From the NCBI GenBank assembly GCA_013397435.1, contig VZRG01000204.1:62001-126000 (forward strand): a stretch of DNA of 64,000 nt, read 5' to 3'. The DNA comes from Erythrocercus mccallii (lineage: Eukaryota > Chordata > Aves > Passeriformes > Dicruridae). The position numbers and the translations under genes are program-made. Shown here piece after piece: positions 1-14,600 of the stretch (the stretch's first letter is position 1; each line of letters begins with the position of its first letter). Below the pieces are notes generated by a model. It did not search any database, was not told the origin of the DNA, and saw only the letters and a list, made by a program, of their open reading frames with translations.

Positions 1-2480
1 ATCCAAGGATTTTTAACAAAAACTTGTATCAAGTTTTGATTTTATCTTGTCCCATTTAATGAAGACTAAAGACATTTCTTATCTTCCATCCAGAAAGATG
101 GCCCTTTGAATTCCTGTCATTTAAAGAATTAATGATGACTGAAAGTATTTATCATATATTTCAGGGAGAGCCTTTATTTTCTCAGTTTATCATCAGTGTT
201 GCTTAAATCACCTATCTACCCAAAGGGTGAGAAGGCCCTAAAAAAAATTTTTATTTTGCTTAAATACACAGAATTTCCCAGTGGGTCTGCTGTAAGTGCA
301 ACAGAATAGAAATCTGAATAGAAACCAAGAAAATAAAAACGGATACAGAGATTTCTCAGTATGTTACTTGTTGGGCTTAAGAAAAATAAAATTAAAAAGA
401 AACACAAACCTTGTCCTTAGCTACCCCAGAAAACTGCATGTCCATTCAAAAAACCCCAATTATTAATCTTCTGTCCATTCATTAACTCACAGTCAAGTTT
501 TCTGGGTTTTTTGGGGTTTTTTTTCCAGTGTTGAATTCCAGTTTTGAGGGCATATGAATAGATTGAGTGAAAATCTAACACAGTTTGGCCCATATTCTAA
601 TTTGTATTGCAATTAATGTTCTGTCTGAACACTCATCTGTGTTCAGATGAGTGATAAAACTGGCAGTGAAAACACAATTACATCTTACTGAAGCACTTGA
701 CAGAGCAATTTGATTTTTATTTTTGTGATTAAACTGTCAAAAAAATTAATAGTTTTGTGGTTTGTACTTTCAAAATTGCCTTAAGTGTACTTTGAGCACT
801 GCCAGCTAAAGCCCTGCACGTCTGTGTCTCCTGGGACTTTTTCAGTGGGGAGACACGAACCTGTTTCTAGGCAGGGGTTGCAGCAACACTTCCCTCCTCC
901 ACCCCTCCCTGCTCAGTTGAGGGTGGGTCAGTAACTGCCTTCTCTTGCCTGTGCTAGGAAATTCTTATCCTTCAGTTAGGAAACAGCATTTAAATGGTTT
1001 AGGAGTACTGCATCTTCCGCTGAAGATTAGGAATTTTGTGGGGAAAAATTCTTCAGACCAGATCTATGTCTTCTAATGCATGATAGAATTTGTGTTATGG
1101 GTCAAAAACTAGTAAGTCAAACACCTTTGCCTGAAGAGGGTTCCAGTTATATATGAATCCTTAAGTAGCCACCTGTAGAAATCACAGCTTTGAATGAAGT
1201 ATTTTTGCATGAGAGCAAAAATGCCCCGCAGAAGTACCCTGTTCCACATAACTGCATTGTCAACACGGTCCAGTGAGGCTGGCCCAATGAGTAATCAAGC
1301 TAATATTTTTACTCATCTTTTCTAAAATAGTTATACTGTAATTTTTTTCCAGGGAAATATAGTTAATCTTGGCAAGCTTAATGCTTGTCTCAGCAGCACT
1401 GGAAATCAGCTGAAGTATTTTTGAATCACATGCCAATGAACAGTTATATCATGATAACAAAAAGACCAGCATTTAGTGATTCTACAATTTCCTGGAATCA
1501 TCCAACAAAGTCTTGGGGAGTAACAGGATTTTCAGACTGCTCTTCAGTTGAGTCCAATATGTCTCAACCAATGCCAGCTGAGCTTTCTGTGGCTGGTTTT
1601 GTGGCCTTTCCCGTGAGTTTCAGGGCAAAGATGGAAGACTGAGGCCACTCTTCTTTATCAAAGTCTGTGACAGAAAGTATTGTTTGCTGACCTATTACTT
1701 GAGGGTAGGATACTGTCTGAGATAGTGTACTGCACCTCATGGCATGCATGAAAGGAGATGCCACCTTTAGACCACAGCGATGGGATTCTAACAAAGCTTT
1801 CAGTCACTCTTTTACGTGGAAACAACCGATAAAACAATGGCCATTGACATCAGTTAAATATTAAACATAGCTATTCTTTGCTTTTTGTCAGGAGTAACAA
1901 AACAGTTCAGTGTCATGGAAGTACTGTCAGTAAGATGATGAAATGGGTGTGGGTGGGGAGGTTCCAGAGAACGACAGAACAAGTGGATAAAGACTGGCAT
2001 AAGAGGCAAGAGCAGTACATGGTGAAACATCTTCTCTCTAATTAGAGAAAGCATTTCTAAAGAAATTTTCCTAAAAAAAACCCAAAAAGACAAACCACCC
2101 CCCAAAAAACAGAAAGCAATTAAAACAGGTTACTGGAAATAGCCTCTCAAATAAATAGAGGGAAATATCCCACCTTCCCATAGGATAATCAGAAAGAATA
2201 CGTGCTGTTCTATGTCCTTTAATCACCATCTGATTAAGTTTGTGCTAAGTAGACTTTTAAATATTTAGTAAACATCTTGCCATGTTAGTTACTGTGCTCT
2301 TGAAGATCAGACACCAGTATAGAAAGTGGTGACATTACAAGTTGTTTATGGGGAAGGATTGATCCAGTTGCATGAGTTAACAAGGATATATACATACATA
2401 TTTTATCAAAAGGATCACTGGACAGGGAAAAAATCCAAGGACAAAAATTCCAAGAATCCCTAATAAAGAGATTTTGAGTC

Positions 2481-2510
2481 CCAGACTTTCAAACCAGACT
2501 TTCAAACCAG
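2481..2510. repeat. 13-bp direct tandem duplication
   Basis: The unit ccagactttcaaa occurs twice in a row, followed by a partial third copy (ccag). Local slippage duplication inside noncoding sequence. Confidence 0.85.
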
Positions 2511-3225
2511 AGCCCAATGCCCTATGGAAAACATTTTTAGAAGTTGAGTATCTCTAACTCATTCTGCAGTCAGTCAGATCTGCAAATATTAAGGGAATCA
2601 TTGTTTTAAGAGTCTATTTAACACACCTCCCTTTAGCTCTGGTCATTGAATATGCATCTGAACTGTAAAAGTCGCTTTTGAATGGTAAAATACTTCATTC
2701 TCTGCTGTCAGACTGTGAGACACTATTGCCTGTTAATGTATATTGGTCTGAAGTGGGGGAGTTTGGAGACTGAGAAAAGACAACAAAGAAAAGCACAATT
2801 GGGAAAAGCTAAATGTTCTTTTCCATGCCTAAAATACATATTGCTTACCTACTTTTGGACTGATACTTGGCCTCTCTGCCAAGCTGTACTTCTGTAAAGA
2901 TATGAGTGGTAGGTGCTTTGTTGTATCAGTGGAAATTTTAGCAAATTAAGCCTTAGATCGACAGGATACTGATTTCTTTCAAAATTCGTTTACTTTTGGC
3001 TAAATAGTTATCAACATTAAAAACTTCAATGCATTTAGGTATTAACTTCTTAATAATTTCTATCTGTTTCTATTATTTTAGTTGACAAGAAGCAGAGATT
3101 TTTCTTTCAAACAATGTACATATATATGACTTTTTAATCCCCTTTTTTCCCAACTAGTATGATATGCATTTTCAATTTAGATGTTAATGTTTCCCCTTTC
3201 ACAGAACATGAATGCTTTCCTTTGA

Positions 3226-3300
3226 ATTATAGTAATTTATAATAGTAATTATAAATTTATTTTATAATTTATAATATAAATTACAATATTTTAAAATTCT
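3226..3300. repeat. AT-rich low-complexity tract
   Basis: Nearly pure A/T with repeated ataatttataa-type words on both strands; it can fold back on itself. No coding content. Confidence 0.8.
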
Positions 3301-3375
3301 GAATATGAAGGCATGTTTATATATTTAAGAGGAAACATATATTTTTGGAAAGGAAATGAGGGAGTGGGATGAACT

Positions 3376-3419
3376 AATTTGCAAAGATAATGAAAGATAA
3401 TAATTTGCAAAGATAATGA
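3376..3419. repeat. Direct duplication, 18-bp unit at 26-bp spacing
   Basis: The words at 3376-3393 and 3402-3419 are identical (aatttgcaaagataatga), separated by aagataat, itself a partial copy. Confidence 0.85.
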
Positions 3420-5184
3420 GATATTCCACTCAGAACTTGATCCTAAAGAAAACAAAATACGGTCTTGATACTTTTTCTTGTCAGAGATCAGAGTATACCA
3501 AAGGTCAAAGGAATGAAGATAAGTAAATATATATTACCACAGAAAGAACACCAAGAAAATACATAGAGAAAAAGCAGAAACATTGAGAAAATGCATGCTG
3601 TACTGTCTTCTTTGACCACCCCTCTGAAATCTGGGAAAATAGGTTATACTTCCTACTGTATCTCTGTGTGAATAAAGGGCAATTCTATTGTAATCACATA
3701 GATTTGGAAAGGGAGACTGTACCTCCAGTGCAGTTCTGGAGACCAGAGAAGAGTCCCATCACTGCTATTCCTGCTGTGGATGCAATTAAATGATGACTTG
3801 TCCTTTTGCTTTAGTCTTTTCCTTAGATAGCCTTTATTGTGAGTTATCATCTTCTCAAGATTTCCCCAAAGCAATTTCCACCACCACCAGTTATATTTTG
3901 AGCTTGTAGCCAGGTGATGGATTTTCTCCTGAGGCTCTATATTCCATGGATCTGCCTGCCAGTTAATGTGTGTGCTGAAAGTCATGAAGTTTTAGACAGT
4001 CTTAGTGGTGCATTTTAATAATACACTAATACAACACATGGCTGCTACTAAGGATTTACCAAGTTCCAAAGTAATTTCTGAAAGTTTTTTGTTGGGGGTT
4101 TCTTGGTATGTGTTCTGACACCTTAATCCTCATAATGGGGCAATCTTTAAATCCCCAAATTCCAACAGAAAGAACCAAAGGAGTTAACCAGAAGAATTAA
4201 AGAAACCAGAAAAAAAGTACTTTCCTTTTGCTAGCTGCTTATCTACCACCTCCATCTGGAGTTTATTGGCAGCTGCTACCTTAGGTTCCATGTTCTCAAG
4301 CAGTCTAGAGGAGTAAGAAAAAGAGCAGCTCTCCTGTTTATGCTGTCACCACAGTATAAACTGAAAAAATGCAGATGTTCCAAAAATATGACAGGTTCAT
4401 GGAGGGAGAGAAAGGATTTGGGACATACAGTAGGCATATGAAATACAAACACAAGAAACGTGCCAATCATGTAAGTTATCATGTAATTTTAAATATTTGT
4501 CCTTCAAAATTGGTTATGATGGAGTCATTAAAAGAATTAAAATGTTTCTATTAACATCTAGAAATACTAGAAACAATTTCTTTTCTGAGAAAAGGCAAGA
4601 AGGTGGCTGAGTTCTCCTTTGCTGTTGACAGTGCAAGGATTTGTTTGGATTGGAAGGAAATACTGCAACAAACTTCACTGGATTAAGGTTTAACAAAACC
4701 CCATGACAGACACTGTCTTTCTCTAACTCTTCATTCTGGAAATAAACAAGAAGGAACATTAAATGAAGCAACAAAATTGTGCACAGCTAATAATAAACAA
4801 CCATTATTGCGACAACATAAAATCTTAATCAGTATTCACGTGGGAATACTGAACCTGAGGAGGAAGAGAAGTGGGCAAGTTACCCTATGTCACCTGTTTT
4901 CAGAAGATAGAGAGGACTTCAGTCCTCTAAGCATCCAACCGGTCACAACTGCCCCACATTTGGACTTTTTAATTCTTCACTGTGTGTATCTAAAAGCCCT
5001 GTTGATTTGAACCAGAAAATATTTGGAGGTCACTTTGGACAGTAACTGAGAAAGAAAATGTGTTTATGCTGTCAGTGTCACTACCCTCTGACAGACTGCC
5101 ACCATGTAGTCAGACCTTGTAGAAACAATCAGAATAATATGTTTAGGCAAGACAAGTTTCTGCTTTCTCTTTTGTGTGCAGGAA

Positions 5185-5206
5185 TAATCATCATCATCAT
5201 CATCAA
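5185..5206. repeat. (ATC)n microsatellite
   Basis: Six to seven uninterrupted ATC units in SPI1 intron 1, about 360 nt upstream of exon 2. Confidence 0.9.
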
Positions 5207-5567
5207 TAAAAGAAAATATCTGTTACTACCAAAGAAAACATTTCACCTTTATTTGTGCCTATTATCTACAATGGCTCTAAAGCAGTATCCTCAGAAGGCT
5301 GGAGTGTGGGATACAAGGGATTTCTCTATTACAACTGCACAAATTTTGCTACACAGGCTGGGTTGCTCCTTCTGGGATTGCTCCTTTTTTTCCCCCAAAA
5401 ACAGTGTTTGGTGTCACACATTTTATTTCTGCTGATTCAATAATAACTTGAAGTCTCCCCTTTCTTTCCCTAAGCAATGTTGGCATCAGCCCTTTACTAA
5501 CTGTATGAATAATTTGGAAAGAATTTGTGTCAACTTACTGTTCTAAAAATTCCTCTTCTTTTTACAG

Positions 5568-5661
5568 CCCTCTGAAGATATGGTACCCTATGAGTCAGAC
5601 CTCTACCGACAGCCCCATGACTATTACCAGTATCTCAACAGTGATGGAGAGAGTCATGGTG
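5568..5661 (+). CDS. SPI1: SPI1 coding exon 2 (N-terminal acidic activation region)
   Basis: The exon is preceded by a pyrimidine tract and acag, and followed by gtaagt. It reads PSEDMVPYESDLYRQPHDYY through SDGESHG and ends one base into the next codon (94 nt). Mammalian PU.1 has PSEDLVPYDTDLYQ at this place. A second GT three bases upstream (CATG|gtggta) is a possible tandem donor that would drop one Gly. Confidence 0.96.
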
Positions 5662-8600
5662 GTAAGTCAAAAGATACCTCCTTGGAGCATAAAGTCTCGT
5701 GGGTTACCACAGAAAACATATTTAGGACATACAAGAAAATAAAAAATTTATTGCTGTGATCTATAATATATAGGAGCATATTTTCAAATCAGGAACAAAA
5801 ATTTTTTATTTATAATATAATATTATTATATTATTTGTTCCAACTCAGCAACTGCAACATGGTTTCTCTGAAAGAGCATTTTAAAAAGTGCTCTATGATG
5901 CAAGGAGTTTCCAGGAAAGTGGGATCTCACGATCTCTATCCTTCTCTATCCTTCATTATCTTTACTGTATTTTTATTTTCCTCTGCAGATCAAAAGCATT
6001 CAGTTTGCTTCTAAACTTTTTGAGAATATGGATTTGCAACACTGTATTTCTCGTGTTCCCATGTCCAATTCCCATTTCACTTAGGTCCTAGATAACCTAT
6101 TTGTGCTTTTATTTTTATTAGGTTTCTTTGGTATTTAGCCTCTTTCAACTCCATCTATTTTTCTCTTTCTTCTGATCTCTATTGCATGCTGCCACACCTA
6201 ACTTTAACTTTCACTCTTCCTCCAGTACACCCAAGTACTTCCTCTCTCTAAATCTATGTAAAACTTCCTTGTAGCTGTTTGTAAATAAACTCCTATAACT
6301 TTGTACATAACTCAATGTAAAAATGTTGTATGATTTATTACTTCAATTTATGTATGTGATTTCAAAGCTTTGGTGTCTATATTTTAATGTTGTCTGGGCA
6401 CTGGACTCTAAATCAATGCAGAGGCAAGAGTCTTGCTTTGTGAATTTTGTGTCCTGTGCAATACAATGGTCCAGCAACACCACCCTGGAAATACCAGGGT
6501 CAATATTGACTCAGGAAGGAAAAGCACCGCTCTGCTCTATCACTGGTGGCAGTCCCTGCAGGTCCTGGAGTTTCCCTGAAATACTCCCACTGATACAGCA
6601 ACTAGACCCATTGCTGTTATAGTTTAAGACATGAACTAATCATAGCACAGCACTGTTTTGTCTGTGCCAACAGAAGCTATCTTAAAGAGCAGTGAGTTAC
6701 TGAGTAAGATTGCTCTGAGTATTTAGCTGAAAGAGACTTGTTCTCTACATTTCATTCAGGAAACATCTATGATATTCTGAAGACAAAGAATTAATTCAGT
6801 TTCTATAAGTTACCTCATGACATCTGTCAAGTCCCATTAATCAAATCCAGCAAATTCCACATGGAAATTCAGTGTTTTTTACATTATATCCCATGCCTGT
6901 TTGCACACTCATAAAACAGGATAACTTTGATTATCTCAAAAGGCAATTGTGACAATTAAACAATAAATATAAAAGATGCCATGTAGGAAAAAGCATTGGG
7001 AAATAACTTTTCTGTCATTAAGTCTAGGCTACCTCAAGCAAAAACATTCCTTTCATAATTTTATCACCCCATCTGATTTACTGCCTATTTTTCTATTGAA
7101 AGGCTGTTCCTAAGCTACATTCTTCATATCACTAACATGATTTTACTCATCATAATGAACACAAAAAAATCTGGATAGTGACCTATATGGGTTACAGCTT
7201 AAGCAGTACCTAAAGATGCACTTTATACAGAAATTTGTCTGTTCCTAAGGTTGTGCTACACTTGTCCTAAAGACCCCAAAACCATATTTTTAACTCCTAC
7301 AGTAAGTGCTTGTGGAAGAGGCAACCTAAACCCAGCCTTCATATTTCAATCAAACTTTTATTTATCAAAGCACCTGTACTGTAGTTGGTTGTATATAAAT
7401 ATCTGTCCTCTGTGCTGTCCTAAATTACTCACTGTCCAAAAGAGCAACGAACAATCAAAAAATACAGATGAGACTAAAATCCACAAATTATTGTAGTTTC
7501 CTTCTTTCTAAACATTAAAAAACCCAACTTTGGCTTTCATTTAGTTTACATGACAGAGTTATAGAGTCTTGAGAAGAGCCAAGCAGAAGAGCAGGAAAAG
7601 GATGCCACAAAGTACGTTTAGAAATGGTTCAGAACAAAGTGGATAAAGGCACAATGATTGAAAAATTGAGGGGAAAGGAATAGAAAGGTGCTGCAGTGAC
7701 AGCAGCGACAGAGACAAGAACCTGATTAGATAGAAGGATAAAAGAAGAAATAAGAATAGAATTGTGAGAGAGAAATTCAGCTTGGGGTACAGTGAGATCA
7801 CTGACAATACATAAAAATAAATTTGCAGGTCTCAGTACCACCATGAACCTCAATACTACCAGTTAATGCAAATAGATGTTACTAGACAGAATAATACTTC
7901 TGATTTTGCTGACAAGGAACTGACAAGGAAAATTTCCTGAGGTGTCAGACTACTTCTCTCTCACTGCTAGAAAATTAATTTTGTGAAAGGGAGATGGCAA
8001 TGTCTTAATGTGTAGATTTGTGCTGCATGCATTACTGTGCCTTTTCCTCAAATATAGTACTGAAGGAAACCCTTATTCCATATTTATAAAAATAGGTAGT
8101 AAAGTCCACAAAAAAATCTGTATATCGGTGCCATTAGTGAGTAATATGCAAGAAATCATTTCCAATACATTGAACATTGAAATTAACAAGGAAAACCAAA
8201 ACATGATATGTTTATCACCACAAGCATTGTGTGCAATTTTTTTCTGCACTGCAGTGCACCTATGTTTTAAATACTGTTATAAACACAGAGACACAGTCAT
8301 GCAGGACAGGAGCTGCTTTGAGTGATCACGTATTAGTCCGTCACCCTACCCTGAGCTTGTAAATCTGTAAGTGTAACACAGCATATTTTGTAACACTAAT
8401 GCAATCTTAGTAATTGCAAAATTCCACTGCAGCTTTGTCTCTGTGTTATTACTAAACATTGCAGGTTTAGTAAAAATCACTTTTTGTATGAAGCTGAGTG
8501 CTGACCCTTGTTCACTTCGTTGCTAGCCTCATGGAACTTACTAGATTTCATGATCTGGGATTTTATTTTTGTTCCACATCCTGGAGTAACATGACCATTT

Positions 8601-11600
8601 AGGAATCTCAGCTTTGATCTTAGTCCACGTAGAAGTGGAGGAAAGTCCAAACATGTGAACCTTAGTCTTAAATGCTGTATGAAAAAGAAAGAATTCCAAA
8701 CTTCATTAAAAAATCCCCTCCCTTCAAAGATATTCTCATGATTTGATGGGGCCTGACCCACAGGTTTTTGAACATTTGGCATAATTAAAGTCACAAAGTT
8801 TGGGAAGTGAGAGCTAATGAGATTCTAACATTATTTTAGACAAGACTAATGCTCTGCCCAGGATCACAGCACTCTTCTCAAGAGTGATTCTGTAGTGTCT
8901 GATCAAGACATTGAGTTTCCAATGTCCTTCAATATTTTTCTCATTTCCTCTATGGGTTTTTTCCTCGACTCGTTTTTCCAGATGTGCAAAACACAGTGGG
9001 AACTTGTAAGTTGTGCAGTGTGGGTCTGTGAAGGAAACCCTCTCCTAGTTCACCACGTGTTGGAAAATCAGCCCAGCCCCGAGCAGAAGCAGCCAGAGAT
9101 GCTGTGCCAGAGCTCCCAAGGGCAGCAGCTGTCTCCTGAGGCAGGCAGAGCTGTGCTGACAGGGCGCTCACGTTTCCGGTTCAATAGCTGGCTCATGAAT
9201 TTCTGTGCGGTTTTGCTCTGCATAACGCAGATTTAGCCCGTTGCTCCACATTTATTATAAATACCTGCCTTGAGCCTGTTTCATGCTCTGACTGCTGGTT
9301 CTACCGCTACTCATCTATTGAAACAGGAGCAAAACTATTTACAGCGGTGAGAAGGTGCATGAAGAAGTTCGGGCAGGTTTTCTCACTTGTGGAGTGAAAC
9401 TCTGCCTCCATGGTGAATGTTAACATAATGCCTTTAGGTCAGCCATTGCTTCCCAACAGGCTGACATCCTCTCTGTCATGGGAGGGAGTTCAGAATTCAT
9501 GACTGTCCTTCCTCTAACCTTTCACTACATATAACACCAAAACAAACATGATCTCCATGTCTCTGTAAGAGAGAATTTTTTTTCACATCCTCTTTCACTT
9601 CACATGAAATTTCTCATAATGACTCCATTGTGTAGGTATAGCTTGGCTTTTAATGACATTTTCCTTTACCCAAAGAACAGGCGCTTTCCATTTCTAGAAT
9701 TTTTATCTCCTGTCTTTTTTCTTCCTTCCACCTTCATGTTTTAGAGAAAAGAACAAAATTGTTATGTGTGACTGACATAACACTAATAAAGAGCATAGAA
9801 GTAAAGAGTTTCTGGTAACTCAAATATCTGCAGACACAGATATTTAAGTTTTTCTCTTTTTATTTTCATGTCCAATAACTTAGCCAGGACAGTTAACTAC
9901 AGAAGGACTTGTGGAGACAGATGTGTTATTTCTCTTCTAATGTTAGTAAACCAATATTTTTTTTCCTAAGCATTACTAGGAAATTATAGATATTTTAGAA
10001 AGAATAAGGACTTTCTATCACAACTTGAATATTTGGACATGAGTTCGTGTTGAAGTAATTTCTGACAGATTTTTTGCAGTGTAAAACTATTATGTCATTA
10101 CTTTAAATCCTATATGCTCTGTTAATAGTATTATTTTATTACTTTATTTTTATAGCAGCATCTAATTCCATCAAAAAATGAATTTAGTAATTAATATGAT
10201 AATTTCTGATTCGTTATTAACATGAATATGCATAAATAGTGTTCCATAGGTTGATTAATCTGCCAAGGGAAAAGTTAAAAACAGTTCTGGAGCAAGTAAC
10301 CTTGTCATAGGCTCCAAAAAACTATGAGGTATCTCAAAGTATAAAAACATTACTGCTAATAAAAAATATTTTAAAATTATCAAAAGTAGACCACCTGGAG
10401 GGTGTACAGATACTCATGGCTATGCATGTTGGAAATGTTCTTTTTCTCTCTTGGCCACCATATTTGCTGCTAGTAGGACAGCTGAGGACCTGCCACTGAC
10501 AGCCTCAGAGCCTTTTTCCTGGGCTTTGTCATCCTCCCATGCATCCTCCCATGCATTGATCTCATTTGCTGTTGTAGATTACCAGTGGCAAGGGATCTTT
10601 GGGAATATACATTGCCCTCTGACAGAGCACTTTCCACACAGCAAGCAGAGCCAGATCACTCTAAGGAGCAAGAGTTAAGATTATTCCTGTGATGTTTTCT
10701 CAACAATTCAACATGCAGGGCTGCCATGGTACATGGGACCTCAATGGTTGGCTCTGCTTAGAGAAATCTGCAGTAATTTAACCCAGAGAAAACATGAATT
10801 AGTGTGGCTCAGTCTTCCAACTAAATGGAGATGTTTCACACTGAAAGTGCTCAAAGCTTTCTACCAGGACACAGCCTTAGGTAAATTATGGATTTCAACT
10901 CAAGCACTCTGCTGTTTCCTGAGTTGAAGTAGATGCGGATGTAAAAACACCTGGGTCCTTTGCACCCATAAATCCCACTGGTTTACCCTAGAAACTGAAT
11001 TGTTTCTCTTGAATTGCAAAGAAAGTGAAGAAATGCTACTGTGCATTGTAACTATCTTAGAGCTATAAAATCCATACATTGTCCACAGAAAGTGCCATAC
11101 AACAAAGCAAGGAATTAAAAAGTAGTGCAGCAGCTCCCTGGATGCTTTTATAATCACATTTCCACCCCTTTCACATGCAGTGATGAGGTTTATTCATGAA
11201 TCTGAAAAGCAGAAAAAAGTAAGTGCTGGTGTCATAAATGGTCTGATGAGCCTCCAAATAAATTTCTGCAGGCCTGAGCATGAAGACAGCTGAAAGAGCT
11301 TACAGCTCTCAGGTACAACTATGCTTGGTATAAACATATCACTCAGTTCTCTCCAAAGGAAGCCCATTCAAAGTCACTCCCCTGGATTTCAAATCCTCAA
11401 CGTGATTACACTTAACTGTTTGAAACATAAATGGAGAAGGATGAGGAGAAAGGAGATGAGAAAAAGAATGAACTTGATATTTAAGAAAAATATTCATAGC
11501 ACATTAGTATCTAGGTAATGTTATGCACAGTAACATATATTGCAGAACCCGTAATTGTTCCTCTATAAATTTAACTACATTTAGGGGAACATGTTCAGTT

Positions 11601-14600
11601 CTGTCTATTGTGTTATTGGAAGGATGTCAATAGCTGGGAGGGAGCTTGGAGAAGTGTACAAGTGTGAATAGGGAGGTGAATATATTGATTTACACTGAAA
11701 GACTCAGAGCTGAACCTAGCTGAAATGATAATTAGAAGTAGATTGTAAGAGTACATGACAGCAATCTGAAAACATGTGAAGGGAAGGACAGAAATTATTT
11801 TTTAATAATTTAATAAGGGAAGAGAACATGGAATAATAAGATATAAATTGGAACTGTTACACAGAATATCATAAAGAAATTTCAGCCATGCATAAAGTGA
11901 TGCACAAAAAGGTGAACCCTGAAAGATTAGTCCCAAGATCAGTTAGAGCACAGCACATCAGTGTTGACACTGATTTTACAAACAGGTTGCACATAAATAT
12001 GTGCAAAATTATGTATGCAGCTGTTGTATGTAGAAATAGAATTATAGAATTCTAAAAATAGAATTAGCAATACTTCACATTTCTTGCAGGAAATTTTAAA
12101 TTCTGAGCAGCAAATATGACATTCTAAAAACCTGAAGGCTTATGTTGAACTAAAAAAGCCAGAAATCTAAAACTGAGAATGATATGGAATTTCATTTCAA
12201 AGATAAATGCATCAGGAAACAGGATAGTGGCTATTTAAGTATTACTTTATATTTTTGAAGAAAATCCAAATTATCACAGAAATTTCAATTGTACTGAAGA
12301 GATTAAAAAGTCAAGAAAGAGTCTGCATTAGAATTTAGCCTTCCTGTATACAGTGTACACCAGATTTCCACATATGTTTATCCTTTTATTCTCTGGTATT
12401 AGTACTTTAAAATAGCAACACAGCAGGAAATATCTAGAAAAGTGCCTTTTCTGCAGCATTCCTGAAATTTTGCTAGCACAGTAAAATAAAGACTAAAGAT
12501 AGCTGCAGAATAATCTTTACATTTTTTCCACCTTTTCATTTCCATGCCATGAGGAAGAGCGTAACAAGAATATGACAGTAAGTAAATCAGTAAAATTTGT
12601 TGTCTCAAGAATGACAATGTTTTGAAACTTGCTATAGTCTCTTCTTGAGAAAGGTGCCAGCATTAATATCTTCTGCACCTTGTGTTAAATTATCATTAAA
12701 ATCCATCTCACTATCTGAGAGTATTGTCCTACATAAAGTGGCCTAAGTATTACTTCCCAGTACAGGAATTTATGAGATTAGGAAAAGAAATTTTACGGGT
12801 GCAGATTGTCAGCAGAGACAGACAGATCAACAGGAGTGGTTTGGAGAGGGCAGAAAGGGCAGTGACAGGAGTAAGAATCAATGAAAGCCAGGTAAATGCC
12901 ATTTTTAAAAATCTTTTAATCTTGACAGACAATCTATTTTTACTTTCTTTAGATCATTATTGGGAATATCATCCACACCACATGCACAGTGAATTTGAGA
13001 CCTTTGGAGACAACCATTTCACAGAACTGCAGAGTGTGCAGCCTCCCCAGCTGCAGCAGCTCTACAGGCACATGGAGATCGAGCAAATGCACGTCTTGGA
13101 TTCTACAATCCCAACCACACACATCGGACTCAACCACCAGGTATGGTTACCAACCCCTGCTCAGAAATCCCGATGATAAGGGAAAGAATATGATAGTGGT
13201 AAAGAAAATAATACATTCGGGAATGCATACTATTAAGTGAAAGAGATTGCTGAAATGAGTTACTCGGTTCTTAGGACACGTAAAGTTCTTCATTCTCAGG
13301 ACAAATGTATTTTAAACATTCTTTTTGTCTGGATAATGAGAAATCATGCTCCCCATACTGCCTAAAAAGAGAACTGCATTTTGTGGAGGTGTTTGTGATT
13401 TTAAATTTTTGTTTCATTTGTAATGAAAATCAACTGGTTTGCAATTCTGCAGATGAACTGGACCTGACAAGCTTTGTATCATCATAGCAAGGTTACTCAT
13501 GACTATTAAGGAGTAATTCTGAGCTTTGAAGCAGTACTAAAGTTTTAAATATTTCCAAGGAACCCTGACAGTGACTTGTTTGAGAAATGCTAACAAAGAC
13601 ATGTCGCTGGTGATTCTACCACAGGCTGAGGAGACCCTACTTGTGCTTCTATCTGGGAGTAAATAAATCACAAGCCAAAGCAGACTGTCTTGTCTTTGCT
13701 CAGATTTTACATTAAGCAAGGCATTTCCCTGTAAAAAAAAGATACCTCACTATGCAGTAGTCTCCAAAGCACCAGTGAATTCTCACTGAAGCTGAAACTA
13801 TAAGGTGTTCCATCATGCTGCAAAGATACTAAGCACAGTAGGTGCGGAAATCACTCTTGATCCTACAAGAACATGCCCAAAGTCATTACTGGGAGCAGAA
13901 AGAAAGCTGGGAGATCTTGTGCTAAAGAGTTTCCATGTATATGAAATGTCCTAAATACAAGAGAAAGTAGAACTGAAGTTGGAGAAAAGAGTGTTTGTTG
14001 ATTACAGAGCTGTATATATAACAGTACCCTTGCTGAAACTTTGTGAGAAAAACCACATGCATGGGCTTATCATTTTGGGTTTCACTGCTCAAAGCAAACT
14101 GAAATTGTATGTTTATACTGTATTAATCAAAAAGAAAGAAGAGAAAAAATAGAATAAGTAAGTTAACACTGACAACAGGAAACTGCAAGCCATCAAAAAA
14201 TCAGGAATAGAATATAACATGTAGATACAAAGAATTAGGAACAGAAAGTTACATATATAAAAAATGCATCATGGAACTGCAGTCTGTGGGAAGCTTCAAG
14301 ATGTTTCAGTTGCTCATTGCAACTGCTAATACATAGTGACCAACCATTACCTCTGGCCTAGGGGAAAGGATGAAAATGAGCCCCTTTAGGGGTGTCTTTG
14401 GAAGCACAACCAAAAAACAAGAAAGGGCATTTCTTATTCCCATTCATCCTACTCAGTTATCGTCTTTCATTTCAGAATAAAAGGCAGGGAACTAATTTTG
14501 TTACAACTTTTGATAAAGAGCACTGTGGTCTCCCTGCCCCACACTCTACCAAGCTGCAGATATTATTATGTAGAACTCACCACTACCCTCCTTTACCTTA

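Larger units (their letters stand above)
1..5567 (+). other. SPI1 intron 1, or upstream flank plus intron 1
   Basis: No exon was recognised. I searched for the orthologous first coding exon (MLQACKMEGF-like) ending at a donor in phase 0 and did not find it. The stretch is AT-rich noncoding sequence with small direct repeats, listed separately. The block at about 780-960 is more GC-rich than its surroundings, without recognisable coding. Confidence 0.55.

Noticed and set aside
5058..5435. 125-codon open frame in SPI1 intron 1, spanning an (ATC)n repeat
   Set aside because: Low-complexity content and no family resemblance; lies in intron upstream of exon 2.
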